From: Pseudomonas botevensis
Lineage (GTDB): Bacteria; Pseudomonadota; Gammaproteobacteria; Pseudomonadales; Pseudomonadaceae
Length of the DNA stretch: 64,000 nt
Assembly: GCF_019145475.1 (NCBI RefSeq)
Contig: NZ_JAHTKI010000020.1
Span: forward strand, 1 to 64,000
Reading direction: 5' to 3'
Within the stretch, counting starts at the first letter, position 1. The number at the start of each line of letters is the position of its first letter. Of the stretch, positions 45,901 through 54,898 are shown piece by piece. The notes beneath the pieces are model-generated. The model was not told the origin of the DNA. It made no database searches and saw only the letters and a list, made by a program, of their open reading frames with translations. The position numbers and the translations under genes are program-made.

Positions 45901-48900
45901 AGTGTCGGCGGTCAGCGACATTGGCCTGAACCTGGGGGCCTTGACCCAGAACGGTGGCCGCCTACTGAGTAATGCCGGGATCTCGCTGGATCTGCGCGGC
46001 AGCGACCTGAACAACCAGAACGGTCTGGTCACCGCCAAGGGACCGTTGAGCATCAGCCATCTGCGTGACCTGAACAACCAGGGGGGCGAAGTCTCCAGCA
46101 GCCAGCGCTTCAGCCTGGCCGGACGGACCTTCGACAACAGCGGCGGCAAACTGATCAGCAGCCAGCAGCTCAGCCTCAATGTTGGCAGCCTGCTCAATCA
46201 GAATGGCCTGATCTCCGGTTGGCAGGGGCTCGACCTCAGCGCCGCCAGCCTCGACAACCGTAACAACGGCACGCTCTCGAGCCGCAACGGTGACTTGAGC
46301 GTCAATGTCAGCGGCGCGCTGCTCAACAGCGGCGCCGGTGCGCTGGTCAGTCAGAACGCGCTGATGGTCAGCGCTGCCAGCCTCGACAATAGCGGCGGCA
46401 TTCTGTCCAGCGGCACCGGCCAGACACTGACCGTGGCTGGCCTGCTCAATAACGGGCAGAACGGTCTGATCGACAGCGGCGCGGCCCTCATCGTGCAGGC
46501 GATGACCCTCGGCAACGCGGCGGGCGTTATCAATGCGCAACAGGACCTGAGTTTTACCGGCAGTACGCTGGATAACAGCGCCGGGCACCTGGTCGGTAAC
46601 GGCGCAATCACCCTTGACCTGCTCGCAGTCCTGAACAACACCAATGGCAAACTGGCCAGCGCCGGCCCGTTGTTGATCCAGCACAGCAGCCAGATCAACA
46701 ACCAGGGCGGTCAACTGGTCAGCCAGGGATTGCTGACGCTGTTTACGGGTGGTCTCGATAACAGCAATCGAGGGACCGTTGCCTCCGGCGGTCAGCTCTT
46801 GCTCACCGCCACTGGCGCGGTGCAGAACAACGCCGATGGTTTGATCTACAGCCAGAACGGCGCTCTGCAACTGCAAGCCGCCAGTCTGGCCAACAGCCAG
46901 GGCGCACTGCAAAGCCTGGGCGCCCTGGGGCTTGGCGTTTCCGGCGACATCGACAATCAGAGCGGCCGGATTATCGCTCAGGCCGGTGACTTCACCGTCA
47001 GCGCCGGCAATCTCGACAACCGTGGCGGCGTCCTGGCCAGCTTGCAAGGCGCGTTCAGTGCTCACCTCACGGGTGTGTTGAAAAACGGTTACGACCTGGC
47101 CAACCACAATCAGGGGGGCATTACTCAGGCACAAAGCCTGAGCCTCACCGCGCTGGCCGGCATCGACAACTACGGCGGGCGGATCTCCGCGCAAACCGGC
47201 GATGCGCTCATCCATACCGCTGACTTCGACAACCGCAACGGCGGCCTCTACGCCACGGGTCGGGTCAACGTCAGCGCCAACAACTTCGACAACAGCGGCA
47301 GCAACGACGGCCAGATTGCCGGCAGCCAGATCGACCTGACCCTCAGCGGTGCCCTCAACAACCAGTTGGGCATCATCGAAAGCGACAGCACCCTGGCGAT
47401 CAGTGCCGCGAGTCTCGACAACCGCACGGGCCAGTTGCGGGCCTTGGGCACCAGCGGCAAAACCAACTTCCAGATCGGCGGCGTGTTCGACAACAGCAAC
47501 GGCACGCTCGAAACCGCCAACGTCGACCTGACCCTCGGCGCCGGCAGCTTCCTCAATACCGGCGGCAGCGTGCTGCATGTCGGCACCGGCACCTTCGATA
47601 TCTCCACCGCGAACGCCCTGGCGGCCGGCGGCACGCTCGTCACTCGTGGCGGCCTGACCCTCAACGCCGACAGCTGGACCAACAGCAGTGTCATTCAGGC
47701 CGGACGCCTGAACGTCAACGTCAACAACTTCGTCCAGACCGCCAGCGGCCAATTGTTGGCCTCCGACAGCTTCACCGGGAGCGGGGGGAACTGGCATAAC
47801 GACGGGTTGATTGCCAGTAACGGTAGCCTGGCCCTTGCGCTGGGCGGTGCCTATAACGGCAACGGCAGTGTGAGTGGTGCCGGCAATCTGAATCTGAGCG
47901 CATCGCAGATCGATCTAGCCTCTGTGGCGAGCATCACCGCTGGCACGAGCGCAACCGTGAGTACGGGTGGCAGCCTGACCAACCTTGGCCGCCTCACTTC
48001 AGCCGGGGCGCTGACCGTCAATGCGGGTTATCTGAATAACCAGGGCACGTTAGGCAGCGCCGCCAATCTGCGCGTGAATGCTACCTCGCTGTTCAATCAG
48101 AACGGGCTGATCTTCAGCGGCGGCGACATGGCGTTGCGGGTGAATGACTTCACTAACCGTTATGCCGACGTCTACAGCGGTGGCGACATCAGCATCGCCA
48201 GGGACGATAACAATGGACGCAGTGCCTCGATCTCCAACGTCTCCGCGTCCATTGAAAGTGTGGGCGACCTCGTCCTGTCAGCCGACAGCATCGAGAACCG
48301 CAAGGACGTGTTTCAGGCTACGGGCGGTTTGGTCTCCGGGTATATCGGCGTGCAGTGCTACACCTGCTCGACACTCGAACCGCTTGCCCAGGTGGGAGCC
48401 GACAGCTATGCGGTCTGGGTGGAAAACTATCAGTCACAGATCGTTCAGGATTCCCCATCGGCCAGCATGACGGCGGGGCGCAACTTTCTGGCCAGCGGCG
48501 GGGCGTTTCTCAATCAGGCATCGACCCTCAGCGCAGGCAACAACCTCACGCTCGACCTGCAGACTTTCACGAACCAGGGGGCTTCTGTAGGTGACTACAC
48601 CGTGCGCCGATCCATCGCTCTTTCGGATCAGCAGCAGACTTCCGACTTTGGTCTGTGGGCTTCGATTATGGCTTACAACGCGGCCAATGATCCGGCCTAC
48701 GATCCAGGCGTCGCGGGATACGTCGGTGGCAGCGATCCGACATTTTCCCGGCCCAATATCCATTTCTGGAACAGTTCCGGCACTGAATCCGTCGTGCAGG
48801 TACAACCGCACCCTGGCGGCAAGAACCTGGAGACCTACATCCGATTCGGTGAGGTACATATCAGCGTGCCCGCAGGTTCCCTGTGGTACGACTTTGCGCT

Positions 48901-51900
48901 GCCTCACTACAGTGACGGCGTGCGCGCCGCCGCACCGGACGCGATCCAGTCCGCAACCCCGTTCGACACCCTGGTGACTTACAACAGCCCGACGTCCTAC
49001 GCCAGTGCGGTGGTGCAGGCAGGTGGCTCGGTGCAGGTCAATGCGGCACAAAACCTGACCAACAGCGTCGTGCGTGAGGGCGTTACAACGGGAGCCACGG
49101 CTTCACGCGTCGGCTCGACCCAGCTCAGTGGGCAGCCTGCGCCGACCATCATCAATCTCAACGCCCAACTCCCGCCCAACCTGGCTCAACAGCAAGTCAA
49201 CCCGCTGACCCTGCCAGGCTTCAGTATGCCAACCGGCCAGAACGGGCTGTTCCGTCTGAGCGGGCAGGACAGCAGCGCTACCCAGGCCTCTCTGACCAGC
49301 AGCGCTCCGCAAAGCTGGACCTTTGGCGGTGCAAGCATTGCCTCGACGCAACGCAACCAGGCCGTGCCGAATGTTCAGTCGCTTGATCTTCAACTGGGCA
49401 ATCACACCCAGGAATCAGCGGCTGATCGTCACTTGTCTAATGACGTCCGCCAGGTCAACGCGATTGCCGGTGGCGCGTCAACCATCAGTGTCACCGCGCC
49501 AGCCGATGCCGGCACGGGCGCCATCCCGTTACCGGTACACAGTTCGGACTCACGCGACCCGGCAGTCATGAGCGGGATCACGGGGTCGAACCTTGCGGGC
49601 CTGCCTGTCGCTGCCGGCGTGCTGCCCGCGCCCCCACTGACGGTCGCCCCGGCTTTCGCTTCGACAACCCCATCAACGGTTCCCTCGCAAATCACTACGG
49701 CCGGCAGCCAGACCGTTGCCCGCGTACAAGGCTTGCCGAGCAGCACCGGCCAGTCCCAGCCGCAGAAGTACCTGATCGAAACCAACCCGGCGCTCACCGA
49801 CCTCAAGCAGTTCATGAGTTCGGATTACCTGTTGGCCGGCCTCGGCTACAACCCGGATGACAGCGCCAAGCGTCTGGGAGATGGTTTCTACGAACAGCGA
49901 CTGGTCCAGCAAGCCGTCGTGGCCGGCACCGGTCAGGCGTTCATCGACGGTGAAACCTCGAACGACGCCCAGTTCAAGTACCTGATGGACAACGCCATCG
50001 CCAGCAAGAACGAGCTGAACCTGTCCGTGGGCGTAAGCCTCACCTCGGAACAGGTCGCCGCACTGACCCACGACATCGTCTGGATGGAAAACGAAGTCGT
50101 CGACGGTCAGACCGTCCTGGTGCCGGTGCTGTACCTGGCCAACGCCAACAACCGCCTGGCCCCGAACGGTGCCTTGATCCAGGGCAGCGATGTAACCCTG
50201 ATCGCCGGGCAGAACCTCGACAACGCCGGCACCCTGAAAGCCACCAACAACCTGTCTGCTGCCGCTGGCAACGACCTGGTCAACAGTGGCTTGATCCAGG
50301 CAGGCAGTCGCCTCGACCTGTTGGCGGGCAATGACGTGGTCAATCAGGCCGGTGGCATCATCACCGGGCGCGACGTCAGCGTGAAGGCTGTCGACGGCGA
50401 TGTGATCAACGAGCGTACGGTCACCAGTCACCAAGTCAGTGACGGTAGCTACAGCCAGCAGACCGACGTGGTCGACAGCGCGGCGCGTATCGAAGCGGCA
50501 AACAGCCTGGCGATCAGTGCCGGTCGCGACGTCAACAACAGCGGCGGGGTGCTGAGCAGCGGCGCAAACACCACCATCAACGCGGGTCGAGACGTCAACA
50601 TCACCTCCGTCCAGCAGGTCGTCAGCAATAACTATGGCGCTGATCGTTACGACCAGACGGTCACCCAGTACGGCTCCAGCGTGGCGGCAGGGCAGGACCT
50701 GAGCATTCAGGCCGGCCGCGACGTTTCGGTCATCGCCAGCCAGATCGACGCCAAGCGCGACATCGCCATCGCAGCCACAGGCGACTTGACCCTGGCATCG
50801 GCGGCCGATGAGCAGCATTCGTACAGCAAGACCAAAAAGGTCACGACCCAGGAAGACCACGTCACCCAGGTTTCCACGACGGTCAATGCCGGCGGCAGTG
50901 TTGCGCTAAGCGCCGGTCAGGACCTGACGCTGGTTTCCAGCAAGGTCGACGCGGGAGATGAGGCCTATCTGGTCGCGGGTGACAAGCTGCAGTTGCTGGC
51001 AGCGCAAGACAGCGACTACTCGCTGTACGACATGAAGAAAAAAGGCAGTTTTGGCAGCAAGCAAACCCAGCACGATGAAGTGACACAGGTCACCAATGTG
51101 GGGAGCGAGATCAAGGCCGGCGGGGATATCGGTTTGATCAGCAGCGGCGATCAGCGCTATCAGGTTGCCGATCTGCAGAGCGGCAAGAACCTGACGTTGC
51201 AAAGCGGTGGGGCCATCACCTTTGAAGGGGTGAAGGACCTGCATCAGGAGACTCACGAGAAAAGCAGCAACAGCCTGACCTGGACGTCGATGCAAGGAAA
51301 AGGCTCGACTGACGAAACCCTGCGTCAGAGTGCCCTGGTCGCCCAGGGTCAAGTGACCATCAATGCGGTCAACGGGCTGCATATCGACATCAAGCAGATC
51401 AACGAGAAAACCGTCAGCCAGACCATCGATACCATGGTTCAGGCCGATCCTCAGTTGGCCTGGTTGAAAGACGCCGAGCAACGCGGCGATGTGAACTGGC
51501 AACAAATCAAGGAACTGCACGACTCCTTCAAGTACAGCCATTCGGGGCTGGGAGAGGGGGCAATGCTGGCGATCATTATCATCGTCTCGGTGCTGACGGC
51601 GGGGGCGGCGAGTACTGCGATAGGTTCGTTGGCTGAAGCCGGGGCCGGCAGTGGCACGGCGTTGGCGGCAGGTGGCAGCGAAGCCATGATGGCGGCGGGT
51701 ACGGCCGTCGGGACGGCTTCTGCGGGCTGGGCCAACGTGGCACTGACGGCGGCAATGACCTCCATGGCCAGCACGGGGGCTGTCAGCTTTATCGATAACA
51801 AGGGGAATCTGGGCCTCGCGTTACAAGACACGTTCAGCAGTGACAGTTTGAAAAATGCGGCGATAGGAAGTTTGACTGCCGGTGCGATGAGCTATGCGGA

Positions 51901-52936
51901 CAGCAGCTGGTTCCAGACACCAAGTGGCGCAAGCAACGGCGGTTCGCAAGTCACGAGCGTGGGGCCAATCCAGAATCCCGGTTATTCGGGCGATATGCTC
52001 AACTGGGGTAATGCTGAGCAAACGGTGATGCGCAGTGGCGCGCATGCGTTGATCGGCAGCGGCATATCAACAGCCGTCAATGGTGGCAGTTTTGCCCAAA
52101 ATCTGGGTGGGGCGCTGTTGGGTGAGGGGACGGATCTTGCCACGGCTGCCGGAAACAAGGGTATTGGTGACCTTGCCCAGGAATTGAATGTCGATCCTGG
52201 AAGTGCGCAGACCATCTTCCTTCATGCGGTGTTGGGTGGACTCATATCGGCAGCCAAAGGCGAGGGCTTCACCAGCGGGGCCATCGCCGGTGGCGCCGCA
52301 GAAGGACTGACACCCAAGGCTAACGAGCTTTTGGCGCGGTACGTCAGTGAGAATTTCAACGCCGATGATCTGAGTGTGCAAGGCAGTCAGAACAAGATCG
52401 CTACCGCCCAAATGATCGGTTTGCTTTCTGCAGCGCTGGCAGGCGGCAATCCCAATACCGGCAGTCTCATTGGTGGGGCGGGCGAAAAGTACAACTCACA
52501 AGAACATCATCCCAGTGGCACATCGGAGGTGGATGTCGAGCTGAGGAAAGAGCTTGGGGAGCATGTGCCTGACCAGGAACAAGAGGCGCTTGGAGACGAT
52601 ACTATCCCTATAGATCCTGGCCTCAGTCCTGGAGCTGCGGGAGCGATTCTAGGTGCAAAGGGGGGCGCTTCGGAGGTCTTAACAGCCGCAGAGAACACCC
52701 CGCTCGGGTTGGGCTCGACAGGGCGCACAGTTGCTAATAATCTAAACGAGCAACTGGCAATGAAACAAGTTATGTCCAATCCAGCAGTTGGGTTAGAGTT
52801 ACCTCTTCCTTTGCGAGATCCTCGCTGGCCTGCTGCCGACGGCTGGGTGAAAATGTCTCAGAATGTCAATGGTGTGGAAGTGCACTATGTTCGGAATGCA
52901 GTTTCCGGTTTCGTAGATGATTTTAAATTTAAGTGA
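39992..52936 (+). CDS. cdiA: CdiA-type contact-dependent toxin/filamentous haemagglutinin (4314 aa)
   Basis: An extended signal peptide (MDVRQLAFLARQPSA, then GLAFILANAMFWQPLLAQA) precedes the TPS domain (about 50-290), which carries the paired Cys GIGCNGCGFIN. FHA-1 repeats with LDN/LNN cores fill about 330-2740, including three long near-copies of a 230-residue block. A less repetitive segment (about 2750-3260) would be the receptor-binding region. Then come a conserved KYLIETNPALTDLKQF and RLGDGFYEQRL module, FHA-2 repeats (AGRDVNNSGG type) and a DUF637-like pretoxin region (about 3840-4180, SLKNAAIGSLTAGAMSYAD). The last 100 residues are AT-rich and form the toxin, with DPRWPAADGWVKM and a terminal DDFKFK, a C-terminal family I recognise from other polymorphic toxins but cannot assign an activity. 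The immunity gene follows directly. Confidence 0.92.
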   Translation: MDVRQLAFLARQPSAALKSRERFLGMSKRGLAFILANAMFWQPLLAQADGIVVSAPGTSLGQAGNGVPIVNIAAPNASGLSHNQFHDYNVGAQGLILNNVAAQTGSTQLGGIIVGNPNMTNRVAAQTILNEVNGGSPSQLNGYTEVAGQSARVIVANPYGIGCNGCGFINIPRVTLTTGTPVLDGAGGLDHYQVDGGSVSIDGVGLNANNIDSFEIITRSAKINAAIQANNLAIVAGRNDVNAQTLAATPRAASPADAPALAIDSSALGGMYAGAIKLVGTEAGVGVRLAGNLAASGGDIQLDVNGHLSMAQTAASGAVNVKAASLDVSGPVYAGSSLAATTSGDLNTQQNLAARDRISLSSGGQLSNQAVIEAGLNADNSRNATGDVSITAQNLSNTGSIIASRGLQATVAQTLFNQGGTLSGQGSTQISTATLDNRQKGRVLSQGNLGVTASQLLNSQGGLMTSTGNLSVNAGYADNSGGELSSLAASTLQVATLDNVAGLIGAGQNLSITASGQMNNRGGRVLGQQNLQIGAGALDNSQQGSLVSHGTLDLNLAGTLDNQQKGQLLSGGALTARMAGPLLNQFGLFNAGGNLAISAVSLDNRNGEVSSLGGLTVNTGLADNSSNGQILANGDIALMLTRLNNQLKGVIAGQQNVQINAGQLDNSGAGSLYAKRNLNLVLASQLNNTQGTLRGDGTVNVQAQSLGNNGGSISSAGGLSIASSGAIANEGGALLTDAGLTLTSGSLDNSQQGRIAGKGVVLKTGDFANQQSGSLTSTGGLVLTAGQVNNSAAGRIASAMALTATIAGLDQHTGGQLFSNGDVSLDLSNGQLNNQGGLITAPGQLLLKNLSAVANQGGEISSAKAFILAAQSLDNTGGKLISNQALTVRIDLALANVRGLISGVGVDIGAARLDNSNGSVSSDADLSLKLSGALLNPNGELSSTGNSTIAAMSLGNAGGQVMADQRLSLAISGAVDNQAGTLGAGQGLSASVGSLDNSQAGSLVTDGNLDLDVDTSLNNQSGGSVQAKGLMTIQSQSLDNRGGAINAGKDVQLFIDQLDNGQQGLLGSKGGIAFTGQRLDNQGGLLSAVGLVQLQAGVVLNNAGRIASQSDLIANIDALSQQGGQLVAQGALTLTGSTLDNRQGGLVGATKALKLTVGDIDNRAGEISSAADVSIVGQQLNNSDGGKVVAGTALGLTVANLINQSKGLLFGDTLSLDGTSLNNAGGTLASQNGLAIKLAGDLDNSAGLLSSEATLTVNAASLNDSAGSLSSAGALNVTTVGVLSNQGGSMTTDAGLTLNSGSLDNRNNGVLSGKGATRVTTGAFDNSHGGRLTSADTLGLSAAQVTNQDTGQIASAMALTADVTGLDQQGGELFSNAALSLDLHHGQLNNQGGLINAPGTLLLKNLTDVANQNGEISSAQAFTVDARSLDNSNAKLLSNQALTLHLAQALTNLNGVISAAALDMRSASLDNTNGLISSHDDLNLAVDNALTNHNGTVIADGNLLLSAGVTDNSQGQIAARKDATVTLGSLQQHAGQLIAQGRLSLTADTLDNSLSGLIGATNALDLKVGSVDNRGGEIFSQGGLTLLGQQLDNSDSGQIFAQDTLALKVDQIINRNKGLLSGKAGLSVLGTGLDNTGGTLLSQQGIDVGLGATLDNSLGLFSSEGTLGVRVNALINTAGSLSSAGTLSVSSMGAIRNEGGQLVTDADLNLHSASLDNSQFGTISGKGAVSVTTGAFDNSHGGNLGSGSTLTLDAGQVTNQDNGHIGSNAGLTAHVTGLDQQGGQLFSNTGLTLDLNNGQLNNQNGLINAPTLVLKNLNDVANQGGEISSAQGFTLAAQHLDNSSGKLLSNQAVTLRIAQALSNVKGLIAAASLDAAAASLDNSGGTMTSRGDLTLNVSGLLSNQNGGLINAAQALNIGSADLDNQSGELLGGTALTLDAAALDNRNNGLINSQGGLSLTADRLDSSNGGEVSAVSDIGLNLGALTQNGGRLLSNAGISLDLRGSDLNNQNGLVTAKGPLSISHLRDLNNQGGEVSSSQRFSLAGRTFDNSGGKLISSQQLSLNVGSLLNQNGLISGWQGLDLSAASLDNRNNGTLSSRNGDLSVNVSGALLNSGAGALVSQNALMVSAASLDNSGGILSSGTGQTLTVAGLLNNGQNGLIDSGAALIVQAMTLGNAAGVINAQQDLSFTGSTLDNSAGHLVGNGAITLDLLAVLNNTNGKLASAGPLLIQHSSQINNQGGQLVSQGLLTLFTGGLDNSNRGTVASGGQLLLTATGAVQNNADGLIYSQNGALQLQAASLANSQGALQSLGALGLGVSGDIDNQSGRIIAQAGDFTVSAGNLDNRGGVLASLQGAFSAHLTGVLKNGYDLANHNQGGITQAQSLSLTALAGIDNYGGRISAQTGDALIHTADFDNRNGGLYATGRVNVSANNFDNSGSNDGQIAGSQIDLTLSGALNNQLGIIESDSTLAISAASLDNRTGQLRALGTSGKTNFQIGGVFDNSNGTLETANVDLTLGAGSFLNTGGSVLHVGTGTFDISTANALAAGGTLVTRGGLTLNADSWTNSSVIQAGRLNVNVNNFVQTASGQLLASDSFTGSGGNWHNDGLIASNGSLALALGGAYNGNGSVSGAGNLNLSASQIDLASVASITAGTSATVSTGGSLTNLGRLTSAGALTVNAGYLNNQGTLGSAANLRVNATSLFNQNGLIFSGGDMALRVNDFTNRYADVYSGGDISIARDDNNGRSASISNVSASIESVGDLVLSADSIENRKDVFQATGGLVSGYIGVQCYTCSTLEPLAQVGADSYAVWVENYQSQIVQDSPSASMTAGRNFLASGGAFLNQASTLSAGNNLTLDLQTFTNQGASVGDYTVRRSIALSDQQQTSDFGLWASIMAYNAANDPAYDPGVAGYVGGSDPTFSRPNIHFWNSSGTESVVQVQPHPGGKNLETYIRFGEVHISVPAGSLWYDFALPHYSDGVRAAAPDAIQSATPFDTLVTYNSPTSYASAVVQAGGSVQVNAAQNLTNSVVREGVTTGATASRVGSTQLSGQPAPTIINLNAQLPPNLAQQQVNPLTLPGFSMPTGQNGLFRLSGQDSSATQASLTSSAPQSWTFGGASIASTQRNQAVPNVQSLDLQLGNHTQESAADRHLSNDVRQVNAIAGGASTISVTAPADAGTGAIPLPVHSSDSRDPAVMSGITGSNLAGLPVAAGVLPAPPLTVAPAFASTTPSTVPSQITTAGSQTVARVQGLPSSTGQSQPQKYLIETNPALTDLKQFMSSDYLLAGLGYNPDDSAKRLGDGFYEQRLVQQAVVAGTGQAFIDGETSNDAQFKYLMDNAIASKNELNLSVGVSLTSEQVAALTHDIVWMENEVVDGQTVLVPVLYLANANNRLAPNGALIQGSDVTLIAGQNLDNAGTLKATNNLSAAAGNDLVNSGLIQAGSRLDLLAGNDVVNQAGGIITGRDVSVKAVDGDVINERTVTSHQVSDGSYSQQTDVVDSAARIEAANSLAISAGRDVNNSGGVLSSGANTTINAGRDVNITSVQQVVSNNYGADRYDQTVTQYGSSVAAGQDLSIQAGRDVSVIASQIDAKRDIAIAATGDLTLASAADEQHSYSKTKKVTTQEDHVTQVSTTVNAGGSVALSAGQDLTLVSSKVDAGDEAYLVAGDKLQLLAAQDSDYSLYDMKKKGSFGSKQTQHDEVTQVTNVGSEIKAGGDIGLISSGDQRYQVADLQSGKNLTLQSGGAITFEGVKDLHQETHEKSSNSLTWTSMQGKGSTDETLRQSALVAQGQVTINAVNGLHIDIKQINEKTVSQTIDTMVQADPQLAWLKDAEQRGDVNWQQIKELHDSFKYSHSGLGEGAMLAIIIIVSVLTAGAASTAIGSLAEAGAGSGTALAAGGSEAMMAAGTAVGTASAGWANVALTAAMTSMASTGAVSFIDNKGNLGLALQDTFSSDSLKNAAIGSLTAGAMSYADSSWFQTPSGASNGGSQVTSVGPIQNPGYSGDMLNWGNAEQTVMRSGAHALIGSGISTAVNGGSFAQNLGGALLGEGTDLATAAGNKGIGDLAQELNVDPGSAQTIFLHAVLGGLISAAKGEGFTSGAIAGGAAEGLTPKANELLARYVSENFNADDLSVQGSQNKIATAQMIGLLSAALAGGNPNTGSLIGGAGEKYNSQEHHPSGTSEVDVELRKELGEHVPDQEQEALGDDTIPIDPGLSPGAAGAILGAKGGASEVLTAAENTPLGLGSTGRTVANNLNEQLAMKQVMSNPAVGLELPLPLRDPRWPAADGWVKMSQNVNGVEVHYVRNAVSGFVDDFKFK

Positions 52937-52941
52937 ATATT

Positions 52942-53367
52942 ATGCGCGTAGTTTGTCAGGCAAATACTGGAGCTAGCGTCCCCGAGGACATTCGGTATCG
53001 TGGCGAAACGGATAGAACTGAGTTCGCACCGTTGCGAATTGGAGTAGAGTATATTGTCTACGGCTTAATGTTTATGTGTGGGCGGATTGATTTTTTGTTG
53101 TGTTCCGATTCGACTGGTCCTTATTGGATGCCTCATTGCTTATTCACAGTTCTTGATAAATCAATTTTGCCCTGGGAAATATGTTTGAGCGGACAGAGTC
53201 AAGATTATGAGGAGTTGTTTTCTACCTTTGGTATATCGGCGCTTGTTGGCTACGAGTCTCTGGTTTGCGACTATCAGCACTATCTGGGGATTCTAGAACG
53301 CGACCCAGTTCATCTTCAGCGCTTCTTTGAAGAGAAAAAAATTATAGATCAGCAATGCAATCCTTGA
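52942..53367 (+). CDS. cdiI: Probable CdiI immunity protein for the CdiA tip (141 aa)
   Basis: ATG 52942 lies five bases after the cdiA stop; an overlapping GTG at 52933 would add three residues. I do not recognise the family. It is soluble and acidic-aromatic, with Cys at several positions and no signal peptide, as expected for a cytoplasmic immunity protein that binds the incoming toxin domain. The low GC matches the toxin-coding tip and differs from the cdiA body, so both were probably acquired together. The assignment rests on position. Confidence 0.75.
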   Translation: MRVVCQANTGASVPEDIRYRGETDRTEFAPLRIGVEYIVYGLMFMCGRIDFLLCSDSTGPYWMPHCLFTVLDKSILPWEICLSGQSQDYEELFSTFGISALVGYESLVCDYQHYLGILERDPVHLQRFFEEKKIIDQQCNP

Positions 53368-53372
53368 AGTGA

Positions 53373-53780
53373 ATAAAGCCTGCTTTGCCAACTACAGAAT
53401 TTTTTGTTGGTGCAAAAGAAACCTTGCCTGTGGCAACCGATCTTGGGAAAGTTTCATTTGATGCTGCTGACGGGGTCGGAACCATATACTCCCCGAAAGT
53501 GACGATGAATGCCGGTGAGGTTATATTTGACGACTTTGCTGTAGGTACATCGAAAGGTTTTATTGGCTATGGTCCGGATGGGGCTTCCGAATTAGTGGGG
53601 CCGCTTAAAAAACTCCTAGAGTACACTCAGTCTCAAGGTGCCAAGACAGTCACCCTTAAAGGCTATTACGCGTCAGAGGAAGGCGCAGCATTAGGGGGCG
53701 GGAAAGTGGGCGAGCAATTCTCTTTTAGTTTTCCAGCTACCAAAGAAGGACTTAGAGATTTTTTGAAGGGGCTAAAGTAG
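53373..53780 (+). pseudogene. Orphan CdiA C-terminal toxin tail no. 2
   Basis: The frame opens after a stop at 53370 and has no ATG near its beginning (first alternative start TTG 53385), yet reads as a well-formed protein: FFVGAKETLPVATDLGKVSF, then GYYASEEGAALGGGKVGEQF and an end in DFLKGLK. That is the pattern of a displaced polymorphic-toxin tail that would need recombination into cdiA to be exported. Activity unknown. Its stop overlaps the start of the next gene, as with toxin/immunity pairs. Confidence 0.6.
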
Positions 53781-54160
53781 TGAACCATCCAAAGGCAGCG
53801 AGCAAGCACCTGAAAAGCCTCAATGTGTCTGGTTATGGAGGTTATATACCTCTCAGTATTGACTCTGAACTGGGTCAGGGCGTATATGAAATTGATTTAG
53901 ATGACTGTGCCTTAAATATTTTTGAAAAAGGCGTAGCTATAAAGTCTAAGGAGAAAAATGTTGGTGTTCTTTATTCTGATATATTGAAGATTACTAGTCA
54001 TCTATCTGCGGCGGTGTTTTCGCAGGCTTCGGCGACCCATAATGTGAATATTTCAATTCCTTTAGAAATTCATCTTTCGGAGGGCGTTGTGGTTTTTGAG
54101 GTTCAGTTACTGGTTTATTCTAGGGTGCTAATTGTTTTAAATGATATGTGGCGAAGTTAA
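53780..54160 (+). CDS. Probable orphan immunity protein no. 2 (126 aa)
   Basis: GTG 53780 overlaps the TAG of the orphan toxin tail by one base. The protein (MNHPKAASKHLKSLNVSGYG) is small, soluble and AT-rich, with a beta-rich C-terminal half. It is not recognised as a named family. The role is inferred from its place directly after a toxin tail; if expressed it could protect against neighbours deploying that toxin. Confidence 0.6.
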   Translation: MNHPKAASKHLKSLNVSGYGGYIPLSIDSELGQGVYEIDLDDCALNIFEKGVAIKSKEKNVGVLYSDILKITSHLSAAVFSQASATHNVNISIPLEIHLSEGVVVFEVQLLVYSRVLIVLNDMWRS

Positions 54161-54181
54161 AAAAATAAAGGGTCAGCCAGC

Positions 54182-54610
54182 TTGGTGCAAAAGGTGCTGC
54201 TGCGGCTACGGAGGGGGGCTGACTTTTATGTCACCCCACAAGGAACGGCTATACCAGCGACCGGTTATCGAGCAGTCGGAGTTCCGGCTGTCGAAGAGGC
54301 GTTAACGGGTACAATTGCTCCTCGCAGCCCTACTTATATTACATTTGACAACATTAAAAAATATGACGCCGTCCGAAGCTCAGGGCCTACTACAACTGCC
54401 CGAACCCCCACCAACTGGGTTAGCTTTGATACTCTACCATTAGTAAATGACTTGAAAATTCCAACTGGAAAGTGGAATACGACCACAAACTTGGAGCCGA
54501 TTACCAACACATTCCCTGAGTGGGGGCGTGGTGGAGGAACTCAAGCGATTACTAATCAATCGATCAAAATCAAGGACTTTGGGACGCTTCCTGAAGAAGG
54601 TGAGAAATGA
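54182..54610 (+). pseudogene. Orphan toxin tail no. 3 with frameshifted beginning
   Basis: The readable part is ADFYVTPQGTAIPATGYRAV, then IKKYDAVRSSGPTTTARTP and an end in KDFGTLPEEGEK; ADFYVTPxGxAIPATGYR is a motif I know from many CdiA/Rhs tails. In a second frame the DNA just before it reads GAKGAAAATEGG and then stops. The frames meet in a run of six G (54213-54218); one G fewer would give a continuous linker plus toxin. There is no start codon with an RBS. The catalytic class is not assigned. Confidence 0.6.
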
Positions 54611-54890
54611 GAGGCGTAGACTATTACTACTCAGAGATACAATGAGAGCTGTTTTTGTTTAATATGGACATGGCCAAAGAATTTAAAATTTACTCTGAGA
54701 TGCACAGCCCACGGAGGTATTTCTATGGTTGGAACAGCGACGTATGCATAACCAATTGCCAGTAAGAATAAATAGCTTGTTGACTGATTTTTGTTGGGAA
54801 ATAGCCTGACGCTTTTGGATGACTTGGTAAAAAATAAACTGCAACGATTACTACCAGAACAACAAAGACACAACTCGACTGGCTGGTGAG
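54607..54890 (+). pseudogene. Decayed immunity-gene remnant
   Basis: ATG 54607 overlaps the stop of toxin tail 3 (ATGA) but the frame ends after 12 codons. Further protein-like pieces appear in other frames (MAKEFKIYSEMHSPRRYFYG, then GNSLTLLDDLVKNKLQRLLP), all interrupted by stops. This looks like an immunity gene eroded by several indels. No intact frame remains. Confidence 0.4.
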
Positions 54891-54898
54891 TTGGGAGT

